From contig NZ_JAUSWW010000001.1 of assembly GCF_030815415.1 (NCBI RefSeq), forward strand, positions 3,224,001 to 3,288,000: a DNA stretch of 64,000 nt, given 5' to 3'. Of the stretch, positions 46,040 to 55,461 are shown one piece after another. Numbering within the stretch: the stretch's first letter is position 1; every line of letters begins with the position of its first letter. Made by a program: the position numbers and the translations under genes. The notes under the pieces were generated by a model. It was not told where the DNA came from and ran no database searches. It was given only the letters and a program-made list of their open reading frames with translations. The DNA is from Streptomyces canus (GTDB taxonomy: Bacteria > Actinomycetota > Actinomycetes > Streptomycetales > Streptomycetaceae).

Positions 46040-47971
46040 CTACTCGACCCCGATGAGCAGCAGGGCGCCTTGGCGTCCGCCGCGGTAGACCACCGTGTCG
46101 ACGCCGAGGTATCCCTCACGCACGCGTGCTTCGAGGTGGTCGGCGATGGACTCGGGTGCCTCGTCGCCGAGGACGAGGGTGACGAGTTCGCCGCCCGCCG
46201 AGAGCATGCGGTCCAGGACGGTCTCGGCGGCGGCGGTGACATCCGAGCCGATGACGGACACGTCGCCCTCGATGAGGCCGAGCACGTCGCCGGCCTGGCA
46301 GATGCCGGCCATGGTCCAGGACTGGCGCTCGGCGAGGGCGACCTCGGCGTAGCGGGTCGCGCCGGCCGCCGAGGTCATCGACACGACGTCCTCGTCGAAG
46401 CGGCGCTCGGGCTCGTGCACGGCGAGCGCCGCGATGCCCTGGACGGCGGAGCGGGTCGGGATGAGGGCGACGCGGATGCCCTCCGCGCGGGCCTGTTCGG
46501 CCGCCGCGGCGGCGGTGTGGCGCAGGTCGGCGTCGTTGGGCAGCAGGACGACCTCGCGCGCGTGGGCCCGCCGTACGGCTTCGACCATCTCCCCGCTGGC
46601 GGGCGGCTCTCCGGGCCGCGCGAGCACGGTCGTCGCGCCGGCCTCGCTGTAGAGCCCGGCCAGGCCCTCGCCGGGTACGACGGCGACGACGGCCCGCTGC
46701 ACCCGCTCCCGCGGCGGCCGCTCACCGCCCCGCGTGTGCACGTCGCCGAGCCCGAAGTGTGTGATCCGGATCCGGTAGGGCCGCCCGGCCTCGACTCCCG
46801 CCTCCACGGCGGCGCCCGCGTCGTCGACGTGCACATGGACGTTCCACAGCCCGTCGCCGCCCACCACGACGAGCGAGTCCCCGAGACCGTCGAGCCGCAT
46901 CCGCAACCGGTCCACGGCGTCGTCCTCGGCCTCCAGCAGATAGATCACCTCGAAGGCGGGCCCGCCCTGCTCAAGGGGGCTGTCGGCGCACTCGTCGACG
47001 TCACCGGGGCCCACCGCCCCCGCCGCACGGGCATCGGTCCGAACCGCCGGGCCGGAGTCGAAGGCCGTCTCGCCCCCGCCGAGGGGCAGGGAGCCTCCGT
47101 GCGGATCGCCGTGGGCCGCGGAAGCAACGCCGCCGGGTGCCGTACCAGCACCGGCCGCCCCGGCCCGGCCGTCAGCAGGCGCCGCGACACCGTCAGCCGT
47201 CTCCGCGCCACCGCTCTCCACGCGCGCGTGGAAGGCCCCTGAGCCTTCGTGCCCCACCCGCGGGAGCCGCCCGGGGACCGCCCCCGGCGCCTCCCCCGTG
47301 AACGTCTCCACCAACGCCCCGAGCACGGCCACCAGTCCCCGCCCCCCGGCGTCGACCACCCCGGCGCGCTCCAGCACGGCGAGCTGGCCGGGAGTGGCCG
47401 CGAGAGCCTCCCGTGCCCCTTCGTAGGCGGCCCGGGCGACCGCCCCGCAGCCGCCGTCGGTCGTCTCGGCCGCGTCGGCCGCCGCCGAGGCGACCGAGAG
47501 GACCGTGCCCTCGACCGGGTGGGCCACGGCCTGGCGGGCGGAGTCGGCGGCGTGCCGGAAGGCGAGCCGCAGGCCGGCCCCGTCGGTGTGAGCTGTGTCG
47601 CTGTCGGCGGCGAGCACCTGGGCCATGCCGCGCAGCAGTTGCGCGAGGATCGTGCCGGAGTTGCCCCGGGCGCCTATGAGGGCGCCGTGCGCCATCGCAC
47701 GCGCCGCGTCGGCCGGCGACGGCTTCCCGGCACCCCCCGAGCCGCCCGGGTGGCCTCCGGGGCCGACCTCGTGGCCCTCGAAGGCGGCCTCGACGGCCGC
47801 GACGGCGGACTCCATGGTCAGGTACAGGTTCGTGCCGGTGTCCCCGTCGGCGACGGGGTAGACATTGATCGCGTCGATCTCCTCGCGCGCCCGCCCCAGC
47901 GCCGTCAGCGCGAGGCCGCACCAGGTGCGTACCGCGAGAGCATCGAAGAATGTCTGCGGCACCTGCGCCAC
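46040..47971 (-). CDS. DAK2-domain protein, FakA-like fatty acid kinase subunit
   Basis: A 643-residue protein. The N-terminal DhaL/Dak2 nucleotide-binding domain has NVYPVADGDTGTNLYLTM (metal-binding Asp residues) and GALIGARGNSGTILAQLL. The C-terminal region (EVVLLPNDADLRHTAAAAAE; IVYRGGR-type end TVVYRGGRQGALLL) matches the FakA/YloV family, whose staphylococcal member phosphorylates fatty acids carried by FakB. A Gly/Ala-rich insert (residues 230-330) is characteristic of streptomycetes. No degV/fakB lies in the window, so the role is inferred. The GTG at 47969-47971 has GGAGG 6 bases upstream. It is divergent from rpmB. Confidence 0.88.
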   Translation of the reverse strand: MAQVPQTFFDALAVRTWCGLALTALGRAREEIDAINVYPVADGDTGTNLYLTMESAVAAVEAAFEGHEVGPGGHPGGSGGAGKPSPADAARAMAHGALIGARGNSGTILAQLLRGMAQVLAADSDTAHTDGAGLRLAFRHAADSARQAVAHPVEGTVLSVASAAADAAETTDGGCGAVARAAYEGAREALAATPGQLAVLERAGVVDAGGRGLVAVLGALVETFTGEAPGAVPGRLPRVGHEGSGAFHARVESGGAETADGVAAPADGRAGAAGAGTAPGGVASAAHGDPHGGSLPLGGGETAFDSGPAVRTDARAAGAVGPGDVDECADSPLEQGGPAFEVIYLLEAEDDAVDRLRMRLDGLGDSLVVVGGDGLWNVHVHVDDAGAAVEAGVEAGRPYRIRITHFGLGDVHTRGGERPPRERVQRAVVAVVPGEGLAGLYSEAGATTVLARPGEPPASGEMVEAVRRAHAREVVLLPNDADLRHTAAAAAEQARAEGIRVALIPTRSAVQGIAALAVHEPERRFDEDVVSMTSAAGATRYAEVALAERQSWTMAGICQAGDVLGLIEGDVSVIGSDVTAAAETVLDRMLSAGGELVTLVLGDEAPESIADHLEARVREGYLGVDTVVYRGGRQGALLLIGVE

Positions 47972-48229
47972 CTGCGCCTCCCTGAGCTGCCCGGACGTGG
48001 ACGCAGCGTAGACCCCGGAGAGGTGTCCGCCGGAAGAGGGCCTGGAGCAGGCCCATGAGCAGCCATGGTAGTTTCGTTGTACTGGCGCAGTCGTTGTATG
48101 CTGCTCCGGTTGCCCGATCTCATCGGGCCATTTCCCCCGGCAGCGCCACTCAGATCTCTGATCCTACGATCTCGATCCCGGCACGCCGGGTTCTATCCGT
48201 AAGTGCATCTGAAGTCTTTGGAGTGACCC

Positions 48230-48415
48230 GTGGCTGCCAACTGCGACGTCTGCGGCAAGGGGCCGGGCTTCGGCAACAACATCTCGCACTCGCACCGCCG
48301 TACGTCCCGTCGCTGGAACCCGAACATCCAGCGCGTCCGTACCGTGGTCAGCGGGACGCCGAAGCGCGTGAACGCTTGCACCTCGTGCATCAAGGCCGGC
48401 AAGGTCTCGCGCTGA
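48230..48415 (+). CDS. rpmB: 50S ribosomal protein L28, zinc-binding form
   Basis: A 61-residue L28 with CDVC near the N-terminus and CTSC near the C-terminus, the zinc-containing (C+) version, and the conserved [18 protein letters not shown]. The start is GTG at 48230 with GGAG 8 bases upstream. It has its own unit, divergent from the DAK gene across 258 bases that show no other gene, and is followed by a hairpin. Confidence 0.97.
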   Translation: MAANCDVCGKGPGFGNNISHSHRRTSRRWNPNIQRVRTVVSGTPKRVNACTSCIKAGKVSR

Positions 48416-48456
48416 CGCACAGTTAAGCGCGCGGCCACTGCTGGTTCGCTGTAAGT

Positions 48457-48484
48457 AGCCGGTCCACCGTCAGGTGGGTCGGCT
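48457..48484 (+). terminator. Terminator downstream of rpmB
   Basis: Inverted repeat agccggtccacc / ggtgggtcggct with loop gtca; two of the twelve pairs are G-U in RNA. It is followed by tcttgct and lies 41 bases after the rpmB stop, between rpmB and the convergent thiD. Confidence 0.65.
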
Positions 48485-48530
48485 TCTTGCTGTACCTGGG
48501 AAACGCCCGCCGACCGGAGGGCCACGGCCG

Positions 48531-49349
48531 TCAGGCCGAGGCAGTACCCGGCCCTGCCGGAGACCTGAAGGCCCACCCGTGATCCACGGGCCCGATACCC
48601 CCGCCCAGCGCGAACCCGCCCCGGATCGCCCCGGTGACGTACTCCTTGGCCGCCGCCACCGCCTCCGGCACGGACCGCCCCTTGGCGAGGTGCGAGGCGA
48701 TCGCCGAGGCGAGCGTGCAGCCCGTGCCGTGCGTGTGCCGGTTGTCGTAGCGGGGCGAGCGCAGCCAGTGCTCCTGCGAGCCGTCGGTGAGCAGATCGAC
48801 GGCGTCGCCGGTGAGATGGCCGCCCTTGACCAGGGCCCATTCCGGTCCGTACGACAGGACGGCGGCCGCGGCCCGGCGCAGGTCGTCCTCAGTCTCCACC
48901 CGTACGCCGGTGAGCTGCGCCACCTCGTCGAGGTTCGGTGTCGCCACCGTGGCCACCGGCAGCAGCTTCGTCCGCACCGAGTCCAGCGCGGACGCGGCCA
49001 GCAGCGAGTCGCCGTGCTTGGAGATGCCGACCGGGTCGACGACGGCCGGGGCGTCCGTGCCGCCGATCAATTCGGCCACCGCCTCGACGAGTTCCGCCGA
49101 GGCCAGCATGCCGGTCTTCACGGCCTGTACGCCGATGTCGTCGACGACGCTGCGGTACTGGGCCCGCACGGCCGCCACCGGCAATTCCCAAGCCCCCTGC
49201 ACGCCGAGGGAGTTCTGCGCGGTGACGGCCGTGACGACGCTCATGCCGTGCACGCCGAGCGCGAGCATCGTCTTCAGGTCGGCCTGGATCCCGGCGCCTC
49301 CGCCGGAGTCGGAGCCCGCGACCGTCAGCACCCTCGGCGGCGCGCTCAC
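48531..49349 (-). CDS. thiD: Hydroxymethylpyrimidine (phosphate) kinase ThiD
   Basis: A 272-residue ribokinase-fold enzyme of thiamine synthesis, phosphorylating HMP and HMP-P. Signatures are [49 protein letters not shown] and the anion hole [17 protein letters not shown]. The GTG at 49347-49349 ([13 protein letters not shown]) overlaps the thiL stop by four bases (GTGA), which fixes the start; the open frame upstream runs over thiL. No TPP riboswitch is seen before thiL. Confidence 0.96.
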   Translation of the reverse strand: MSAPPRVLTVAGSDSGGGAGIQADLKTMLALGVHGMSVVTAVTAQNSLGVQGAWELPVAAVRAQYRSVVDDIGVQAVKTGMLASAELVEAVAELIGGTDAPAVVDPVGISKHGDSLLAASALDSVRTKLLPVATVATPNLDEVAQLTGVRVETEDDLRRAAAAVLSYGPEWALVKGGHLTGDAVDLLTDGSQEHWLRSPRYDNRHTHGTGCTLASAIASHLAKGRSVPEAVAAAKEYVTGAIRGGFALGGGIGPVDHGWAFRSPAGPGTASA

Positions 49350-50311
49350 GACTCGATGTCCCCGAAGTGGTCCCAGCCGCCCTTGCTGGTCCAGGGCGCC
49401 CCGTCGACCGTCACCTGGGGCAGCGCCGAGGGGTTGAGGACCTCGCCGATGACCTTCCAGCGGGCCGGCAGCTTCACGTCCGGCGGGAAGGTCGCCACGA
49501 TCGCGTGGTCCTCTCCCCCGGTCAGCACCCACTGCATGGGGTCGACGCCGACGGCCTGCCCGATGTCGTTCATCTGGGACGGGATGTCGATCGCGCCGGA
49601 ACGGATGTCGATACGGACCTTGCTGGCCTCGGCGATGTGCCCGAGGTCGGCGATCAGCCCGTCGCTCACGTCGCACATCGCGGTCGCGCCGAGCCCGGCG
49701 GCCGCGGGGCCCGCGTGGTACGGCGGTTCGGGACGCCGGTGCGCCTCCACGAAGGCGCGCGGCGAGCGGAAGCCGCGGGAGAGCACCGCGAACCCGGCCG
49801 CGGACCAGCCCAGCCAGCCGGTCACCGCGACGAGGTCGCCGGGCTGTGCGCCGCCGCGCGTCACGGGCTCCTGGTTGCGCAGATCGCCGAGCGCGGTGAT
49901 GGAGACCATGATCGTGTCCCCTCGTACGACATCCCCGCCCACCACCGAAGCGCCCGCCACCTGGCACTCGTCGCGCAGCCCGTCCATCAGCTCGCTCGCC
50001 CAGGTGACCGGGAGTTCGGCCGGCACGACCAGGCCGAGCAGGAGGGCCGTCGGTACGGCGCCCATGGCGGCGATGTCCGCGAGGTTCTGTGCGGCGGCCT
50101 TGCGGCCCACGTCGTAGGCCGTGGACCAGTCGCGGCGGAAGTGCCGTCCCTCCAGGAGGATGTCGGTGCTGGCCACGACCCGGCGGTCGGGAGCGGCCAC
50201 CACCGCGGCGTCGTCGCCGGGGCCGACCCGGACCGCCGGGGTGGTGGTGAGACGGGAGGTGAGCTCCCTGATGAGCCCGAACTCCCCGAGCTCACCAACA
50301 GTGCCCTTCAT
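49346..50311 (-). CDS. thiL: Thiamine-monophosphate kinase ThiL
   Basis: A 321-residue kinase making thiamine pyrophosphate from thiamine monophosphate. PurM-like features include [10 protein letters not shown] near the N-terminus, [23 protein letters not shown] and [16 protein letters not shown]. The ATG at 50309-50311 ([17 protein letters not shown]) has AAAGGG upstream; 92 open codons further upstream run through the divergent promoter region and are excluded. First gene of thiL-thiD. Confidence 0.95.
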   Translation of the reverse strand: MKGTVGELGEFGLIRELTSRLTTTPAVRVGPGDDAAVVAAPDRRVVASTDILLEGRHFRRDWSTAYDVGRKAAAQNLADIAAMGAVPTALLLGLVVPAELPVTWASELMDGLRDECQVAGASVVGGDVVRGDTIMVSITALGDLRNQEPVTRGGAQPGDLVAVTGWLGWSAAGFAVLSRGFRSPRAFVEAHRRPEPPYHAGPAAAGLGATAMCDVSDGLIADLGHIAEASKVRIDIRSGAIDIPSQMNDIGQAVGVDPMQWVLTGGEDHAIVATFPPDVKLPARWKVIGEVLNPSALPQVTVDGAPWTSKGGWDHFGDIES

Positions 50312-50516
50312 TGCCCTTTCGCCCCTTCTGTCCCTTGTTGTGCCCGGTCGCGCGTGACCAGTGTCCTCGATACGGTCGAAGAGACCGTCAACTTCTGTCA
50401 TGCCTGCCCCCGGCGCGGAGGCCGCCTGCCCCACAGGTCTCCCCGCGACGAGCGGCGACGCGATACCGTGGCGTTCCTTTTCCCCACATGATCCTCGTGG
50501 CCGCCCTGGAGGTTCC

Positions 50517-50750
50517 GTGGTACAGGCGTACATCCTGATCCAGACGGAGGTCGGCAAAGCGTCGACCGTCGCCGAGACGATCAGCAAGATTCCTGGGGTG
50601 ATCCAGGCCGAGGACGTGACAGGACCTTATGACGTGATCGTGCGGGCACAGGCCGACACCGTGGACGACCTGGGCCGCATGGTGGTCGCGAAGGTCCAGC
50701 AAGTGGACGGCATCACCCGCACCCTGACCTGCCCGGTCGTCCATCTGTAG
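50517..50750 (+). CDS. Stand-alone Lrp/AsnC ligand-binding (RAM) domain protein
   Basis: A 77-residue protein consisting only of the C-terminal ligand-binding domain of Lrp/AsnC regulators (VQAYILIQTEVGKASTVAET, GPYDVIVRAQADTVDDL), with no helix-turn-helix. Such domains form rings that bind amino acids and may act with DNA-binding Lrp proteins. The GTG at 50517-50519 has GGAGG 5 bases upstream. The longer open frame upstream is not coding-like. The lipoprotein gene follows after 20 bases. Confidence 0.92.
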   Translation: MVQAYILIQTEVGKASTVAETISKIPGVIQAEDVTGPYDVIVRAQADTVDDLGRMVVAKVQQVDGITRTLTCPVVHL

Positions 50751-50770
50751 CCCCCGTCTACCCTTGGCCG

Positions 50771-51274
50771 GTGAACTTCTTCCGTCACCGGCACCGCACT
50801 GTCCTCGGGCTGCCCGCCCTGGCCCTGCTGATCGTCACCACAGGGTGCTCCTCAGCAGACGACGGTGACTCGGTGACGGTTCCCAGCCCCACGGCGAAGG
50901 TCGCGAAGCTGTGCCGAAACCTGGACAGTGTCCTGCCGGACAAGGTCGACGGTCTCGACCGGCATGATCCCGAGCCCGCGTCCGCGCTGACGGCGGGCTG
51001 GGGAAGCCCGGCGATCATACTGCGCTGCGGTGTCGTCCGGCCGCCGAAGATGGTCGACCCCAAGGTCGCGACCGGAAGCGACCCCAAGGCGATAGCGGGC
51101 GAGGTGAACGGGGTCGAGTGGCTCATGGAGAAGCAGGACGACGGATCGACCCGCTTCACCACGGCCAACCGCCATGCGTACGTCGAGGTGACGGTGCCCG
51201 AGGGGCGGGACACCGCGGGGATGCTGACCGACATGGCTTCCCCGGTCAAGAAGGCGATCCCCTTCGGGAAGTGA
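50771..51274 (+). CDS. DUF3515 family secreted lipoprotein-like protein
   Basis: A 167-residue DUF3515 protein of unknown function, conserved next to ddl in actinobacteria. The N-terminus is a signal peptide (RHRHRTVLGLPALALLIV) ending at TTGCSSAD, an imperfect lipobox, so lipid anchoring is likely but not certain. The core contains WGSPAIILRCGV and VNGVEWLMEK. The start is GTG at 50771. It is convergent with ddlA, 25 bases apart. Confidence 0.87.
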   Translation: MNFFRHRHRTVLGLPALALLIVTTGCSSADDGDSVTVPSPTAKVAKLCRNLDSVLPDKVDGLDRHDPEPASALTAGWGSPAIILRCGVVRPPKMVDPKVATGSDPKAIAGEVNGVEWLMEKQDDGSTRFTTANRHAYVEVTVPEGRDTAGMLTDMASPVKKAIPFGK

Positions 51275-51299
51275 GCCCCACGGCTTCCCGGAGGGGCTG

Positions 51300-52457
51300 C
51301 TAGCGCAGGCCCGTGGAGCGCCGGAGCGCCGCCTGGATCAGCAGGTCCACCAGCTCCGGGTAGCTGATCCCGGTCGCCTGCCACATCTGCGGGTACATCG
51401 AGATCGGGGTGAACCCCGGCATCGTGTTGATCTCGTTGATGACGAACTCCCCGTCCTCCGTCAGGAAGAAGTCCGCGCGCACCAGGCCCTCGCAGGACGC
51501 CGCGTCGAAGGCCGCCACGGCGAGGCGCCGGACCTCCGCCGTCTCCTCGGAGGTCAGCGGGGCCGGGACGATGCCCGGGGTGGAGTCGATGTACTTGGCC
51601 TCGAAGTCGTAGTACGCGTGCGCGTCCGGCGGCGGGATCTCCGCGGGGACCGAGGCCCGCGGGCCGTCCTCGAACTCCAGGACACCGCACTCGATCTCAC
51701 GGCCGCGCAGCGCCGCCTCGACGAGGATCTTCGGGTCGTGCCGCTGGGCCTCGGCGATGGCCTCGTCCAGCCCGGACGGGTCGTCGACCTTGGTGATGCC
51801 GATCGACGAACCCGCGCGCGCGGGCTTCACGAAGAGCGGCCAGCCGTGCTCGCCGGCCAGGTCGACGATCTTCCTGCGGGCGGCCGGCTCGTCCTGCTCC
51901 CACTCGCGGGGCCGAATCACCACGTACGGGCCGACCTTGAGCCCGAAGGAGGTGAACACCCGCTTCATGTACTCCTTGTCCTGGCCGACGGCCGAGGCGA
52001 GCACGCCCGAGCCGACGTAGGGGACACCGGAGAGCTCCAGCAGGCCCTGGAGGGTGCCGTCCTCGCCGTAGGGACCGTGCAGGACGGGGAAGACGACGTC
52101 GACCTCGCCGAGTGCCTTGGGCACCGATCCCGGCTCGCTGTAGACGACTTCGCGGTTCGCGGGGTCGACGGGAAGCACCACGCCGCCCTCGCGCGACTCG
52201 GCGAGCTCCTCGACGTTGGGCGTCCGGCGCTCGGCGATCGCCATCCGGTCCGGCTCGTCGGCGGTGAGGGCCCAACGGCCGTCCTGCGTGATGCCGATCG
52301 GCAGGACGTCGTACTTCGTCCGGTCGATGGACTTGAGGACGGCGCCGGCCGTGACCACGGAGATCCCGTGTTCGGAGCTGCGCCCGCCGAACACGACGGC
52401 CACGCGCGGCTTGCGAGGCGGCTGCTCAGGGCTCTGGGGGAGGTTCTCGGTGCTCAT
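51300..52457 (-). CDS. ddlA: D-alanine--D-alanine ligase
   Basis: A 385-residue ATP-grasp ligase making D-Ala-D-Ala for peptidoglycan. Signatures are VAVVFGGRSSEHGISV near residue 19, VFPVLHGPYGEDGTLQG, FVKPARAGSSIGITKV and the C-terminal INEINTMPGFTPISMYP. The Tyr of the omega-loop region (AYYDFEAKYIDS) agrees with D-Ala rather than D-lactate specificity, though this is inference. The ATG is at 52455-52457. The 59-base gap to gpsA shows nothing further. Confidence 0.96.
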   Translation of the reverse strand: MSTENLPQSPEQPPRKPRVAVVFGGRSSEHGISVVTAGAVLKSIDRTKYDVLPIGITQDGRWALTADEPDRMAIAERRTPNVEELAESREGGVVLPVDPANREVVYSEPGSVPKALGEVDVVFPVLHGPYGEDGTLQGLLELSGVPYVGSGVLASAVGQDKEYMKRVFTSFGLKVGPYVVIRPREWEQDEPAARRKIVDLAGEHGWPLFVKPARAGSSIGITKVDDPSGLDEAIAEAQRHDPKILVEAALRGREIECGVLEFEDGPRASVPAEIPPPDAHAYYDFEAKYIDSTPGIVPAPLTSEETAEVRRLAVAAFDAASCEGLVRADFFLTEDGEFVINEINTMPGFTPISMYPQMWQATGISYPELVDLLIQAALRRSTGLR

Positions 52458-52516
52458 ATCGCGTTGAGAGTACCCGTTGGTAGAGCCCCGATACAGCGTC
52501 CCTCAACCGGCGTCGC

Positions 52517-53527
52517 TCAGCGTCGTTCCGGCTTCGCGCTGCGCGACATCAGCTCCTTGACGGCGACCACCGGAGGCTTGCCCTCGTGCACGATGGCGAC
52601 GACCGTCTCGGTGATCGGCATGTCGACGCCGTGCCTGCGTGCCAGATCCAGCACGGACTCACAGGACTTGACGCCCTCGGCGGTCTGCTTGGTGACCGCG
52701 ATGGTCTCCTGCAGGGTCATGCCCTTGCCGAGGTTGGTGCCGAAGGTGTGGTTGCGGGACAGCGGCGAGGAGCAGGTCGCCACCAGGTCGCCCAGACCGG
52801 CGAGTCCGGAGAACGTCAGCGGGTCGGCGCCCATCGCCAGCCCCAGGCGCATCGTCTCGGCGAGGCCGCGCGTGATGAGGGAGCCCTTGGTGTTGTCGCC
52901 GAGCCCCATGCCGTCCGCGATGCCGACGGCGAGCCCGATGACGTTCTTCACGGCGCCGCCCAGCTCGCAACCGATCACGTCCGTCTCGGTGTACGGCCTG
53001 AAGTACGGCGTGTGGCAAGCCGACTGGAGCCGCCGGGCCACCGTCTCGTCCGCGCACGCGACCACCGCGGCGGCCGGCATGCGGGCCGCGATCTCGCGGG
53101 CGAGGTTGGGTCCGGTGACCACGGCGATGCGGTTCGGGCCGACCTTGGCGACGTCCTCGATGACCTCGCTCATCCGCATGGCGGAGCCGAGTTCGACGCC
53201 CTTCATGAGGGAGACGAGGACCGTGTCGGGCGCGAGCAGCGGCACCCACTCGGCGAGGTTGCCGCGCAACGTCTGTGAGGGGACGGCGAGTACGGTGAAG
53301 TCGGCGTCGCGCGCGGCCTCGGCGGCGTCCGTCGTCGCCCGTAGATTTACCGGGAGTTCGACGCCGGGCAGGTAGTCCGGGTTGGTGTGCGTGGAGTTGA
53401 CCGCTCCCGCGAGTTCGGCGCGGCGGCCCCACAGGGTGACCTCGCAGCCCGCGTCGGCCAGCACCATGCCGAAGGCGGTGCCCCACGATCCGGTGCCGAA
53501 GACGGCCGCCTTGACCGGCTTGCTCAC
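52517..53527 (-). CDS. gpsA: NAD(P)H-dependent glycerol-3-phosphate dehydrogenase
   Basis: A 336-residue enzyme that makes sn-glycerol-3-phosphate for phospholipids. The Rossmann motif is VFGTGSWGTAFGMVLAD; the substrate-binding signature is ELGGAVKNVIGLAVGIADG, followed by GDNTKGSLITRGLAE. The GTG at 53525-53527 overlaps the plsC stop by four bases (GTGA), and this fixes the start, although the frame is open much further upstream. plsC and gpsA act in consecutive steps of phosphatidate synthesis. Confidence 0.96.
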   Translation of the reverse strand: MSKPVKAAVFGTGSWGTAFGMVLADAGCEVTLWGRRAELAGAVNSTHTNPDYLPGVELPVNLRATTDAAEAARDADFTVLAVPSQTLRGNLAEWVPLLAPDTVLVSLMKGVELGSAMRMSEVIEDVAKVGPNRIAVVTGPNLAREIAARMPAAAVVACADETVARRLQSACHTPYFRPYTETDVIGCELGGAVKNVIGLAVGIADGMGLGDNTKGSLITRGLAETMRLGLAMGADPLTFSGLAGLGDLVATCSSPLSRNHTFGTNLGKGMTLQETIAVTKQTAEGVKSCESVLDLARRHGVDMPITETVVAIVHEGKPPVVAVKELMSRSAKPERR

Positions 53528-54300
53528 GTGCTCTGCCCCTCTTCCTGCTCGACCTTCGCCTGAGTCTGCGCGGAGGTCCTGCGCCGCTGCTCGATCCGCT
53601 CCTGGCGCGGGTCGTAGGGTGACTCGGGCGCCCTCTCGCCGCGGATCTCCTCCAGCTGGCGGGTGACCGCGGCCATGATGACCTCGGTCGCCTCCTTCAG
53701 GAGTTCCGGGCTCATCTCCTTGTCGTAGAAGCGCGACAGGTCCACGGGGGGACCCGCGAGGACGTGCGAGGTCTTGCGGGGACGGAGGTTGAGCTTCTTG
53801 GCGTACGGCGGCAGCAGTTCGTTGGCGCCCCACTGCGCGACCGGGATCACCGGGCACTTGGTCTGCAGGGCCACGCGCGCGGCGCCGGTCTTGCCGGTCA
53901 TGGGCCATTGGGCGGGGTCCCGGGTGATGGTGCCCTCGGGATAGAAGGCGACGCACTCACCGCGTTCCACGGCGTCGATCGCGGCCCGGAAGGCGCTCAG
54001 CGCGTCGGTCGTCTCGCGATAGACGGGGATCTGTCCGGTGCCGCGCATGACGGCGCCGATGAATCCCTTCTTGAAAAGACCGCTCTTCGCGAGGAATCGC
54101 GGAACGCGGCCGGTGTTGTACTGAAAGTGTGCGTAGGCGAAGGGATCGACGTGCGAATTGTGGTTCACCGCGGTGATAAATCCACCGTCGGCCGGAATGT
54201 TCTCCATTCCGCGCCAGTCCCGCTTGATCAGAACCACCAGAGGCGGTTTGGCGATCACCGCTGCGAGGCGGTACCAGAAGCCGATTCTGCGGCGGGGCAC
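53524..54300 (-). CDS. plsC: 1-acyl-sn-glycerol-3-phosphate acyltransferase
   Basis: A 258-residue PlsC-family acyltransferase. The catalytic NHNSHVD (H-x4-D) and FYPEGTITR motifs are present; a hydrophobic segment near the N-terminus (FWYRLAAVIAKPPLVVL) would tether it to the membrane. The tail (RQERIEQRRRTSAQTQAK) is charged. The GTG at 54298-54300 has AGGAAGG about 7 bases upstream. It is coupled to gpsA by a four-base overlap and divergent from cofC. Confidence 0.94.
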   Translation of the reverse strand: MPRRRIGFWYRLAAVIAKPPLVVLIKRDWRGMENIPADGGFITAVNHNSHVDPFAYAHFQYNTGRVPRFLAKSGLFKKGFIGAVMRGTGQIPVYRETTDALSAFRAAIDAVERGECVAFYPEGTITRDPAQWPMTGKTGAARVALQTKCPVIPVAQWGANELLPPYAKKLNLRPRKTSHVLAGPPVDLSRFYDKEMSPELLKEATEVIMAAVTRQLEEIRGERAPESPYDPRQERIEQRRRTSAQTQAKVEQEEGQST

Positions 54301-54454
54301 GCGGACACCTTCCTCTAGGGCCTGAGGGCCGGACAAGTGTCGCCCCAGGCCGCCCGTCTGTCGAGAACACCGTACGCCTAGGGGCGACGGCCGCCAGATG
54401 GCCCAGGTGACGGCTGAGTGACAATGCTCGCGACAAGAGAGGGACGGAACGCTC

Positions 54455-55093
54455 GTGCAGTGGACCTTGGTCGTACCCCTGAAGCGCCTGGCGCGCGCCA
54501 AGAGCAGGCTCTCGGACACCGCCGCCGACGCGATGCGTCCGGGCCTGGCCCTCGCCTTCGCCCAGGACACGGTGGCAGCCGCGCTGGCCAGCCCTGCCGT
54601 CGCGGATGTGGCGGTCGTCACGGACGACGCCCTGGCGGCGCGGGAGCTGATCGCCCTGGGTGCCCGCGTCATCCCGGACGAGCCGCGCGCGGGCCTGAAC
54701 GCGGCGCTGGCGCACGGGGCCGCGACCGTACGTGCTCGGCACCCCGAAAGCGCCGTGGCAGCCCTGAATGCCGATGTGCCGGCTCTGCGCCCCTTGGAAT
54801 TGGCCCGGGTACTGGATGCGGCCGCCGAATTCCCCCGTGCTTTTCTCCCGGATGCGGCCGCGATCGGCACGACTTTGCTGGCCGCCGCCAAGGGCCAGGA
54901 ATTGCGCCCGGCTTTCGGCACGGATTCCCGGGCCCGCCATCGCGCGTCGGGGGCGGTGGAGCTGTGTCTCGCCGGGGTGGATTCCGTACGACAGGACGTG
55001 GACACCGGCGACGACCTGCGGGCGGCGCTGGCGCTGGGGGTGGGCCCAAGGACGGCAGTGGCAACCGCGGGACTATTGATCAGGGGCCAGTAG
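54455..55093 (+). CDS. cofC: CofC/FbiD, 2-phospho-L-lactate or PEP guanylyltransferase (coenzyme F420)
   Basis: A 212-residue nucleotidyltransferase-fold protein that activates 2-phospholactate or phosphoenolpyruvate with GTP for F420 synthesis. Family features are VVPLKRLARAKSRLSD at the N-terminus, VVTDDALAARE, ALNADVPALRPLELARVL and FGTDSRARH. Which substrate is used cannot be told. The start is GTG at 54455. It is alone on the plus strand, divergent from plsC, with none of the other F420 genes in the window. Confidence 0.92.
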   Translation: MQWTLVVPLKRLARAKSRLSDTAADAMRPGLALAFAQDTVAAALASPAVADVAVVTDDALAARELIALGARVIPDEPRAGLNAALAHGAATVRARHPESAVAALNADVPALRPLELARVLDAAAEFPRAFLPDAAAIGTTLLAAAKGQELRPAFGTDSRARHRASGAVELCLAGVDSVRQDVDTGDDLRAALALGVGPRTAVATAGLLIRGQ

Positions 55094-55199
55094 GAGCGCC
55101 CGAAGGGGCGCGGGGGCCGTATCGATGTGCGGCTCCGCCGCGCGCGCGACCAGCCACAACGCAACCCGCACCCGACCACCAGCCACTACTCTGACGACC

Positions 55200-55391
55200 A
55201 TGCAGGCCACCGCTTACACGTACGACGCCGATACCCGCACCGGCAGCGTGCTGCTGGACGACGGCACCCCCGTCCCCTTCGACGCCCCGGCGTTCGACGC
55301 AGGCGGTCTCAGGCTCCTGCGCCCCGGGCAGCGGGTGCGTATCGAACTGGAGGACTCCAAGGTCACCCTCGTGACCCTCCAGACCTTCTGA
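55200..55391 (+). CDS. Small conserved protein, possibly cold-shock-like OB fold
   Basis: A 63-residue protein (MQATAYTYDADTRTGSVLLD ... PGQRVRIELEDSKVTLVTLQ). The alternating strand pattern with TGSVLLDDG and GQRVRIEL resembles a cold-shock-type OB fold lacking clear RNP aromatic motifs; I offer this as resemblance only. The ATG at 55200 is preceded by non-coding-looking sequence. It lies 106 bases after cofC and is ended by a terminator shared with hupS. Confidence 0.75.
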   Translation: MQATAYTYDADTRTGSVLLDDGTPVPFDAPAFDAGGLRLLRPGQRVRIELEDSKVTLVTLQTF

Positions 55392-55408
55392 ACCCCCTGA
55401 ACACGCCG

Positions 55409-55439
55409 CGGGCCGGACTCCGACACGGAGTCCGGCCCG
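55409..55439. terminator. Bidirectional terminator between the small gene and hupS
   Basis: A 13-bp perfect inverted repeat (cgggccggactcc / ggagtccggcccg), loop gacac, between convergent stops at 55391 and 55462. Confidence 0.8.
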
Positions 55440-55461
55440 GCACGTGAGTACCCTTGCGCCC

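Noticed and set aside
47972..48229. rpmB promoter from TTGTAC and TATGCT hexamers
   Set aside because: Spacing between them is only 14 bases, outside the workable range, so no promoter was assigned.
48531..49967. Apparent N-terminal extension of ThiD by about 200 residues
   Set aside because: The extension is antiphase thiL sequence; the GTGA overlap at 49346-49349 fixes the ThiD start.
50311..50516. TPP riboswitch upstream of thiL
   Set aside because: No CUGAGA-type thi-box sequence could be found in the 205-base gap.
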